Source: Clostridia bacterium | Lineage (GTDB): Bacteria; Bacillota; Clostridia; Oscillospirales; CAG-272 | Length of the DNA stretch: 7,000 nt | Reading direction: 5' to 3' | NCBI GenBank assembly: GCA_024404475.1 | Contig: JAKSPV010000076.1 | Location: 1 to 7,000 of the forward strand | In this document: positions 1 through 4,362 of the stretch, one piece after another | How the letters are laid out: each line of letters starts with the position of its first letter | How positions within the stretch are numbered: the stretch's first letter is position 1 | Position numbers and translations under genes: made by a program | The notes under the pieces: generated by a model | What the model was told of the DNA's origin: nothing | What the model saw: the letters and a program-made list of their open reading frames with translations, nothing else | The model's database searches: none

Positions 1-140
1 TCGGCTTCGGTTCTTTCGAAGTCAAGAAGAGAGCCGCTCGCAAGGGCCGCAACCCCGCTACCGGCAAGTCCATCAAGATCGCCGCTTCCAAAGCTCCGGC
101 TTTCAAAGCAGGCAAGGCATTCAAGGACGCCATTAAATAA
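1..140 (+). CDS. hup: HU-family DNA-binding protein, C-terminal part
   Basis: This is the last 45 codons (reading from base 3, stop TAA at 138-140) of a histone-like HU protein; the N-terminal half lies outside the window. HU is a small dimeric, basic protein that bends and compacts DNA and assists replication and recombination. Visible features are the GFGSFEV start of the beta arm, the family signature GRNPATG that forms the DNA-inserting arm tip, and the closing AFKAGKAFKDAIK helix. The residues are strongly Lys/Arg/Ala-rich, as expected. The ending matches the usual length of HU (about 90 aa), so the C-terminus appears intact. A strong hairpin terminator follows 9 bases after the stop, so HU is the last gene of its transcript. 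IHF alpha/beta are alternatives, but Firmicutes normally carry HU. Confidence 0.95.
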   Translation, partial: GFGSFEVKKRAARKGRNPATGKSIKIAASKAPAFKAGKAFKDAIK

Positions 141-149
141 TCAAAGAAA

Positions 150-174
150 AAGGGACGCACGGCGTCCCTTTTTT
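150..174 (+). terminator. Intrinsic terminator of the HU gene (probably bidirectional)
   Basis: The stem AAGGGACGC (150-158) pairs with GCGTCCCTT (162-170) around a 3-nt loop, and a run of six T (169-174) follows on the plus strand. On the minus strand the same hairpin is followed by a T-rich stretch (complement of 141-150), so it can also stop transcripts arriving from the cupin gene. Confidence 0.9.
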
Positions 175-180
175 CATGCG

Positions 181-207
181 AAAAGCCGCTCCGGGGAGCG
201 GCTTTTT
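181..207 (-). terminator. Intrinsic terminator of the minus-strand surface protein/cupin operon
   Basis: AAAAGCCGCTC (181-191) is complementary to GAGCGGCTTTT (196-206), leaving a 4-nt CGGG loop. Read on the minus strand, the hairpin begins a few bases after the cupin stop codon (209-211) and ends in TTTT. It is also T-flanked on the plus strand, so together with the hairpin at 150-174 it forms a double, two-way barrier between the convergent HU and cupin transcripts. Confidence 0.85.
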
Positions 208-208
208 C

Positions 209-529
209 TTATTTCAGGTCGGGGTAGTTCGCGATGTAGAGGTACTCGAGTTTCTCCTCGGAGATGCACGTCATCTGGTGCAGCGTGTTCCGCGGGACGT
301 AGACCGAGTCGCCGCGGGCGACTTCCGCTTCCTCGTCGCCGAGGCGGAGCAGCGCTCTGCGGTCGAGGATGATGTGGATTTCCTCCTCGTCCTCGTGCAG
401 CCCGAGGTGCGTCTTCTCGCCGGTCGCCACAGAAACGTACCCGAGCGAGACCGTCTCCGTCTCGGGCAGATCGAAGATCATGCGTTCGTCCGGCATCTCG
501 CCGGGCAGTTTGATTTTCCGGATGTCCAT
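209..529 (-). CDS. Small single-domain cupin protein
   Basis: A 106-aa protein consisting of one cupin beta-barrel. Motif 1 is visible as G37-x3-H41-x3-H45 with an acidic run E46-E50, then H52, and closes at G64. Motif 2 is G73-DSVYV-P79-RNTL-H84. His/Glu residues of these motifs normally bind one divalent metal. Single-domain cupins of this size may be isomerases, epimerases, dioxygenases or small-ligand binding proteins, and the sequence does not decide between them. There is no signal peptide, so it is cytosolic. The ATG is preceded by a GAGGG ribosome binding site that overlaps the TGA stop of the upstream surface-protein gene (9-bp gap), so translation is probably coupled and the two genes form an operon ending at the hairpin at 181-207. 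Fold confidence is high; function is unknown. Confidence 0.85.
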   Translation of the reverse strand: MDIRKIKLPGEMPDERMIFDLPETETVSLGYVSVATGEKTHLGLHEDEEEIHIILDRRALLRLGDEEAEVARGDSVYVPRNTLHQMTCISEEKLEYLYIANYPDLK

Positions 530-538
530 GTCAGTCCC

Positions 539-1468
539 TCACTTTTTCGTCGAATTCATCATTTCTTCGTAAGCCGCGCGCGCCGCCGCGTCCTTCTTCT
601 TCTGCCGGCGGATCGGAAGCACGACCGCCGCCGCCGCGCCCGCGAGGACAGCGGCAAGGAGGATGTAGTCAACGAATGCGGGGCACGAGTCGCCGAACAG
701 GATGCTCGTCCGGCCGGCTCTGCCGGTGTGCGTGAAGCGCACGGCGAACTCGCCGCCGTAGGATTCCGCCGCCGCGAGCGATGCGATCGACGGGCCCGCC
801 TCGAGTTTCACGTTCGAGAGCGTCAGCGTGCGCGGGCAGTCGAGCGCCGGCGCGCCTGCCGAGACGGTCACGTCCGCATTCTGGATCACGAGCTGCTGCG
901 AAACGGCGATGGGCGCGTTCGCGTCCACGGTGCAGTCAAGGAACTTGACCGCGACGCCGGAGACGGCGAGCCCGTCGCTTTTGAGCGTGACTTTCGCGCC
1001 GTTTTCGGCAAAGAACTTCGCCGTGTCGAAGCAGACGGCGGCTTCCCCGCCGGCAGCGGTCAGCTCGCCCGCCATAAAGCGCGCGATGAGCGATTTATCG
1101 GTCGCGTAGCCGTAGAGGCCGTACTGGCCGCCGACGAGCGTCAGCGTGCCGTCGCCCTTGAAGGTAACGTCACCCTCGACTGCGAGCGCGACGCTCGCCG
1201 CGGAGATCACGTTGTCGCCGACGAGTTCGACGACGGCGCCGTCGGGGATCCGCATGCCGTACGCGCTCTGGGTCGTGATATGGAGATCCGTGAGCGTCAG
1301 CGTGTCGGTGCGGTTGTTCCAGTAGTAGCCGTCGCCGGAGGTGTTCTTATTGAAATACTGCACGTTGACCGTCTCCGTCACGGTACCGGCAAACGACGCC
1401 GGCGCGAGGAGCGCGGCGGCGAGCGCGGCGGCGAGGAGGACGGGGAGGAATCTCTTTTTGTTCCGCAT
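539..1468 (-). CDS. Secreted, C-terminally membrane-anchored surface protein, beta-helix/carbohydrate-binding-like
   Basis: A 309-aa protein. Residues 1-27 are a Sec signal peptide: RNKKR, a long Ala/Leu core, then a likely cut after PASFA. The body (about 28-260) is rich in short beta strands with recurring G-D-x-T-L-T-L type turns (TDTLTLTDLHI, GDGTLTLVGG, PRTLTLSNVKL), the look of a right-handed beta-helix; Clostridia carbohydrate-binding proteins of the Cthe_2159 kind are similar in style, but that assignment is inference. One membrane span (about 263-285) is followed by RRQKKK and a 23-residue charged cytosolic tail, so the body faces outward. The start is ATG 1466-1468, chosen because a GAAAGG site lies 10 bases upstream and the signal peptide begins there. 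The frame stays open upstream to 1789, but that stretch encodes no protein-like sequence and overlaps the promoter. The gene is followed immediately by the cupin gene. Confidence 0.75.
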   Translation of the reverse strand: MRNKKRFLPVLLAAALAAALLAPASFAGTVTETVNVQYFNKNTSGDGYYWNNRTDTLTLTDLHITTQSAYGMRIPDGAVVELVGDNVISAASVALAVEGDVTFKGDGTLTLVGGQYGLYGYATDKSLIARFMAGELTAAGGEAAVCFDTAKFFAENGAKVTLKSDGLAVSGVAVKFLDCTVDANAPIAVSQQLVIQNADVTVSAGAPALDCPRTLTLSNVKLEAGPSIASLAAAESYGGEFAVRFTHTGRAGRTSILFGDSCPAFVDYILLAAVLAGAAAAVVLPIRRQKKKDAAARAAYEEMMNSTKK

Positions 1469-1513
1469 ACGATGATAACCTTTCGTTCGGGAGTTGTCCC
1501 GGGTGTTTTTTCC

Positions 1514-1542
1514 ATTATACCGCCGGGCGGGGAAAATTGCAA
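1514..1542 (-). promoter_or_regulatory. Sigma-A-type promoter of the surface protein/cupin operon
   Basis: On the minus strand a TTGCAA -35 (1542-1537) and a perfect TATAAT -10 (1519-1514) are separated by 17 bp. Transcription would begin near 1507, giving a leader of about 40 nt. That leader contains a small hairpin, CGGGA (1501-1497) with TCCCG (1492-1488), just upstream of the ribosome binding site; it is short and may mean nothing. Confidence 0.75.
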
Positions 1543-1628
1543 TAAACAGAGTGTGAATTTCAGCGAACCGCAACGATTTTTCGCGTCGGGAAATCCGGGA
1601 AAATCCGGAAAAAGATAAAAATTCTACG

Positions 1629-1830
1629 TTTTGCACAAAAACCGCACCCACTCGTGCGCGTATAGACACCCGCCGAACGTGCATAGAAAAGTTTTCAACA
1701 ACTTGTGGAAAACGCTGTTGAAAGTGTGTGTTTTCGGGCTTTTCCGCGTCCCGCGGGGTCTGTTTTGTGGAAAAGTCCGTTGAAAACACCCCCGCATTGT
1801 GGAAAAGTCCGACTTCGCCGGTGTAGAAAA
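1629..1830. other. Cluster of DnaA-box-like 9-mers with an AT-rich flank (oriC-like candidate)
   Basis: Four 9-mers fit the relaxed DnaA-box consensus TTWTNCACA: TTTTGCACA at 1629-1637 on plus, and TTTTCCACA on minus at 1704-1712, 1766-1774 and 1798-1806. Further degenerate copies of TGTNGAAAA (or its complement) lie at 1682-1690, 1691-1700, 1716-1724, 1778-1786 and 1822-1830. GTTTTCAACAA (1691-1701) and TTGTGGAAAAC (1703-1713) form an 11-1-11 inverted repeat with one mismatch. An AT-rich stretch (about 1826-1887) follows and could unwind. Such arrays of TTTTCCACA/TTTTCAACA are typical of Clostridia origins, but dnaA is not in the window, and no box is the perfect TTATCCACA. The neighbouring genes diverge from the cluster, which fits but does not prove an origin. 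A DnaA-titration site or DnaA-regulated region is the alternative. Confidence 0.5.
1765..1811 (-). repeat. 15-bp exact direct repeat carrying DnaA-box-like cores, 32-bp period
   Basis: TTGTGGAAAAGTCCG occurs at 1765-1779 and again at 1797-1811. The period of 32 bp is about three helical turns, so the two sites lie on the same face of the DNA. A degenerate copy, CGTTGAAAA (1778-1786), lies between them. Identity extends past the 9-mer core, suggesting a local duplication or a longer protein-binding site. Confidence 0.7.
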
Positions 1831-1851
1831 TGAAAAATTTTCAAAAACCTC

Positions 1852-1871
1852 TTGACAGAATTTTCCGTCAA
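1852..1871. repeat. Imperfect 20-bp inverted repeat containing a TTGACA box
   Basis: TTGACAGAA (1852-1860) and TTCCGTCAA (1863-1871) are complementary apart from one position, around a 2-nt centre. The left arm holds a perfect -35-like TTGACA, but no -10 box sits at a suitable distance (GGCACA at 17 bp). It lies within the AT-rich flank of the DnaA-box-like cluster. It could be a protein-binding dyad; function unknown. Confidence 0.4.
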
Positions 1872-1879
1872 AACGGCAC

Positions 1880-1905
1880 AAAAAAACGGACGCCGGAGCC
1901 GTCCG
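1880..1905 (-). terminator. Orphan minus-strand intrinsic terminator with competing pairings
   Basis: On the minus strand CGGACG (1905-1900), a 7-nt loop and CGTCCG (1892-1887) are followed by seven T (1886-1880), a textbook terminator. No minus-strand gene precedes it: the next upstream sequence is the rny promoter region. The downstream arm can instead pair with two upstream segments, ACGCCGG/CCGGCGT (1890-1896 with 1912-1918) and GGACGC/GCGTCC (1888-1893 with 1924-1929), so the hairpins exclude one another as in an attenuator or small RNA. The high local GC content makes chance pairings easier. It may simply insulate the region to its left from antisense transcription. Confidence 0.55.
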
Positions 1906-2032
1906 GGCGCCCCGGCGTGGTCAGCGTCCCGTCGGGCTCCGCGCGCCCGCTCTGCTTCCAGTATATGCCCGGAAACGCCCGTTTATGCACCCGCCGGAGG
2001 CCTCTTTTGTCCATAAAGTTCTCGGGGGACGC
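1906..2032. other. Non-coding stretch between orphan terminator and rny promoter
   Basis: I see no convincing gene here. Small open frames on the minus strand (for example about 1868-2107) have no ribosome binding site or protein-like composition. The stretch contains a perfect 12-bp palindrome AAACGCCCGTTT (1973-1984), a near-match DnaA box TTATGCACC (1983-1991), and on the minus strand a TATACT -10-like box (1965-1960) with no recognisable -35. If that box worked, it would give a GC-rich RNA of roughly 75 nt ending at the 1880-1905 terminator. Confidence 0.4.
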
Positions 2033-2061
2033 TTGACTTTTCCGAGCGCATGGTGTACAAT
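2033..2061 (+). promoter_or_regulatory. Sigma-A-type promoter of rny
   Basis: TTGACT (2033-2038), a 17-bp spacer and TACAAT (2056-2061) form a strong promoter with a start near 2068, leaving a leader of about 68 nt. A second, perfect TATAAT at 2065-2070 lacks a -35 at the right distance. A near-match DnaA box (TGTGTATGA, 2073-2081) sits just downstream of the predicted start. Confidence 0.8.
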
Positions 2062-2135
2062 AATTATAATCATGTGTATGATGGGGAGAAGTGTTTTTCC
2101 CCCGCACATGTTAATGATAGAAAGGATGGTGTGCT

Positions 2136-3722
2136 ATGGATACTTTATACTGGATTCTGATCGTCATCGGTGCCGTCGTCGTTGCTGCCGTCGTCGCCGG
2201 TCTGATCTGTTTTAAAGCCGGCTACGCGAAGCGCAAGCGCATCGCCGAAGCCGAGATCGGTTCCGCCGAAGCGGAAAAGGTACGGATCCTCGAAGAAGCG
2301 AACAAAGCCGCAAACACCAAAAAGAAAGAAGCACTGCTCGAAGCCAAAGAGGAGATCCTCAAGGCGAAGAACGATTTCGACGCGGAAGTCAAGGACAGAC
2401 GCGCTGAACTGACAAGACAGGAGCGCCGCGTGGCTGCCAAGGAAGAGATTCTTGACAAGAAGACCGAGGCGCTGGAGAAAAAAGAAGAAAACCTCGAAAA
2501 GAAAGACGAGACCCTGAACCGCAAGATCAAAGAAAACGAAGACCGCGAGGCGGAGCTCGGCAAGATCCGCGAGCAGCAGTTTCAGGAGCTGCAGAAGATC
2601 TCCGGCATGACCGCCGAAGAGGCGAGAGCGAAGCTCGTCGCCGATCTGGTCACCGACGTCCGCCACGAACAGGCGATGAAGCTGACCGAACTGGAGGAGG
2701 AATTCAAGGCTGAGGCAGACGTCAAGGCAAAGAACATCATTTCCCTGGCGATCCAGCGCTGTGCCGCCGATCAGGTCGCGGAAGCGACGGTCTCCGTCGT
2801 GCCGCTGCCCAGCGAGGACATGAAGGGCCGCATCATCGGCCGTGAGGGCCGCAACATCCGCGCCATCGAGACCGCCACCGGCGTCGATCTCATCATCGAC
2901 GACACGCCCGAGGCGATCACGATCTCCGGCTTCGATCCGATCCGCCGCGAGGTCGCGCGCCTTGCGCTCGAAAAGCTGATCTCCGACGGCCGCATCCACC
3001 CGTCCCGCATCGAGGACATGGTCGAGAAGGCAAAGAGCGAGGTCGAGGCGTCGATCCGCCAGGCAGGCGAAAAGGCGACGTTCGAGACCGGCATCCACGG
3101 CTTCACGCCCGATATGATCAAGCTGCTCGGCAAGCTGAAATTCCGCACGAGCTACGGTCAGAACGTGCTGAACCACTCCATTGAAGTTTCGCTGCTCTCC
3201 GGCATTATCGCGGACGAGCTCGGCTGCGACTCGACGCTCGCAAAGCGTGCCGGTCTGCTCCACGACATCGGCAAGGCCCTGACCAACGAGGTCGAGGGCA
3301 GCCATGTCCAGCTCGGTGTTGAGATCGCGAAGAAGTACAAGGAAGGCCGCGAGGTCATCCACGCGATCGAAGCGCACCACGGCGACGTGGAGCCGCAGAC
3401 GATGATCGCGATCATCGTGCAGGCCGCCGACGCCATCTCCGCCGCGCGCCCCGGCGCACGCCGCGAGAACCTCGAAAACTACATCAAGCGGCTGACGAAG
3501 CTCGAAGAGATCGCCGGCAGCTTCAACGGCGTCGAGAAGACGTACGCGATCCAGGCGGGCCGCGAGATCCGCATCATGGTCAAGCCGGAGGTCGTTACCG
3601 ACGACGAAATGCCGCTCGTCGCGCGCGACATCGTCAAGAAGATCGAGAGCGAGCTCGAATATCCCGGACAGATCAAGGTCAACATCATCCGCGAGAGCCG
3701 CGCCGTCGATTACGCGAAATAA
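2136..3722 (+). CDS. rny: Ribonuclease Y
   Basis: A 528-aa protein (B. subtilis RNase Y is 520 aa). RNase Y is the membrane-tethered endoribonuclease that makes the initiating cuts in mRNA decay in many Firmicutes, cutting single-stranded AU-rich regions and working with PNPase, RNase J and a DEAD-box helicase. Domains in order: one N-terminal membrane span (about 4-26); a long Lys/Glu-rich coiled coil (about 30-200); a KH RNA-binding domain with the GREG loop at 235-238; and an HD hydrolase domain with H347, H376-D377 (HDIGKA), H414-H415 and D432 as metal ligands. H376/D377 correspond to the catalytic H368/D369 pair of B. subtilis. The C-terminus ends in the usual conserved SRAVDYAK. The start ATG follows an AAAGGA site with a 9-nt spacer. 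The gene is single, with its own promoter at 2033-2061; a palindrome and a terminator follow. Confidence 0.98.
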   Translation: MDTLYWILIVIGAVVVAAVVAGLICFKAGYAKRKRIAEAEIGSAEAEKVRILEEANKAANTKKKEALLEAKEEILKAKNDFDAEVKDRRAELTRQERRVAAKEEILDKKTEALEKKEENLEKKDETLNRKIKENEDREAELGKIREQQFQELQKISGMTAEEARAKLVADLVTDVRHEQAMKLTELEEEFKAEADVKAKNIISLAIQRCAADQVAEATVSVVPLPSEDMKGRIIGREGRNIRAIETATGVDLIIDDTPEAITISGFDPIRREVARLALEKLISDGRIHPSRIEDMVEKAKSEVEASIRQAGEKATFETGIHGFTPDMIKLLGKLKFRTSYGQNVLNHSIEVSLLSGIIADELGCDSTLAKRAGLLHDIGKALTNEVEGSHVQLGVEIAKKYKEGREVIHAIEAHHGDVEPQTMIAIIVQAADAISAARPGARRENLENYIKRLTKLEEIAGSFNGVEKTYAIQAGREIRIMVKPEVVTDDEMPLVARDIVKKIESELEYPGQIKVNIIRESRAVDYAK

Positions 3723-3739
3723 GAAACGCATAGAACGCG

Positions 3740-3769
3740 CAAGGGGTGCTTTTGCAAAAGCACCCCTTG
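3740..3769. repeat. Perfect 30-bp palindrome after rny
   Basis: The 14-nt arms CAAGGGGTGCTTTT (3740-3753) and AAAAGCACCCCTTG (3756-3769) are perfectly complementary around the self-complementary centre GC. In RNA this makes a very stable hairpin 17 bases after the rny stop. No T tract follows on plus, where the sequence continues ACCCCGAAAAA, so it is not a classical terminator. It may stabilise the rny mRNA 3' end, terminate inefficiently, or be one copy of a dispersed palindromic repeat. Confidence 0.75.
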
Positions 3770-3846
3770 ACCCCGAAAAACCCGAAAATTGTTTCGTTTT
3801 CCCCAATACGGGAAACGGGACGCGTCCGAAGGTTTACAGAGAACAA
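3770..3846. other. Short intergenic stretch with no gene
   Basis: No coding sequence is seen. A 10-bp palindrome GGACGCGTCC (3818-3827) and a bulged GTTTTCCC/GGGAAAC inverted repeat (about 3796-3816) are present; neither has an obvious role. Confidence 0.3.
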
Positions 3847-3875
3847 AAAAACACCCGCCGTCGGTGGGTGTTTTT
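3847..3875. terminator. Bidirectional intrinsic terminator between rny and the leader-peptide gene
   Basis: AAAAACACCC (3847-3856) pairs with GGGTGTTTTT (3866-3875); inside, CC/GG (3858-3859 with 3863-3864) and a G-T wobble extend the stem. T-rich runs flank both sides (3871-3880 on plus; the complement of 3845-3851 on minus). It ends the rny transcript on plus and, 11 bases after the stop at 3887, the minus-strand operon. Confidence 0.92.
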
Positions 3876-3886
3876 GTTTTGTTCGA

Positions 3887-4267
3887 TCACAGAAAATTCG
3901 AGCAGTTTTCGCTTCTCTCGGCTTCCTTCGGGGATTTGCCGTTCGGCTTCATCCCGTCCTCTTCCGGAAGAGTCGGGGAGGGATATTCTTCCTCCGAGGC
4001 GCCCGCGGAGACCATACCGAGCTGATTTTCGTTCAGCTCAGCCGTGTTTTCATCTCTCAAGGGCTGATTGTTGGACGCTCTCCACCACGCCATGAAGTCC
4101 TCGCTGCTCATCGTTCTCCAGGAGCCCATATCTTTACCGAGGCCGAGTTCGCGCGCCATCGCTTCGGCCTGTTCTCTGGTGATGCCGGAGACGGGGTTGG
4201 ACATGCCGAGAGCGCCGCCGGTGACCTCGCTGAGTTCTTTTTCGTTCAATTCATTCTTGTTTTTCAT
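3887..4267 (-). CDS. Double-glycine-leader peptide (bacteriocin/RiPP-like precursor) with two leader motifs
   Basis: A 126-aa hydrophilic protein. Residues 1-18 (MKNKNELNEKELSEVTGG) match the class II bacteriocin-type leader, L-x-x-x-E-L-x-x-V-x-G-G, which is normally cut after GG by the C39 peptidase domain of an ABC exporter. A second copy, ELNENQLGMVSAGA (77-90), aligns without gaps to ELNEKELSEVTGGA (6-19): 9 of 14 residues identical, offset exactly 71. Between them lies a predicted helical segment with a WW pair (61-62). The C-terminal 37 residues are acidic and Pro/Ser/Glu-rich with a single Cys (122), so lanthionine rings are unlikely. The start ATG is fixed by a GGAGGT site 8 nt upstream. 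It lies 95 bp downstream of a co-directional zinc-ribbon gene with no terminator between, and a strong terminator follows. No exporter or modifying enzyme is in the window. The mature product and target are unknown; a non-bacteriocin secreted peptide is equally possible. Confidence 0.8.
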   Translation of the reverse strand: MKNKNELNEKELSEVTGGALGMSNPVSGITREQAEAMARELGLGKDMGSWRTMSSEDFMAWWRASNNQPLRDENTAELNENQLGMVSAGASEEEYPSPTLPEEDGMKPNGKSPKEAERSENCSNFL

Positions 4268-4362
4268 TTTTTCGTACCTCCGTCGGTTTTTCTTTCGAAG
4301 CGTCAGCTCCGCTCGTCTTACATCTCTTTATACGGGCGGAGGTGCAAAGTGGCTACAAAAAT

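Noticed and set aside
176..1618. Long plus-strand open frame (480 codons) opposite the cupin and surface-protein genes
   Set aside because: Arg/Val/Glu-rich low-quality translation without ribosome binding site; a by-product of GC-rich codon use on the opposite strand.
1469..1789. N-terminal extension of the surface protein to an upstream ATG at 1789
   Set aside because: It would bury the signal peptide about 107 residues inside the protein and run through the promoter and the DnaA-box-like cluster; the ATG at 1468 has a ribosome binding site and a proper signal peptide.
2065..2070. Perfect TATAAT as the rny -10 box
   Set aside because: No -35 lies 16-18 bp upstream; TACAAT at 2056-2061 is correctly spaced from TTGACT.
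1868..2109. Small minus-strand frames upstream of the orphan terminator
   Set aside because: No ribosome binding site, no recognisable composition, and they overlap the rny promoter; a non-coding RNA would explain the terminator better.
2145..3806. Long minus-strand open frame (553 codons) opposite rny
   Set aside because: It lies fully antisense to a certain rny gene and its composition is not protein-like.
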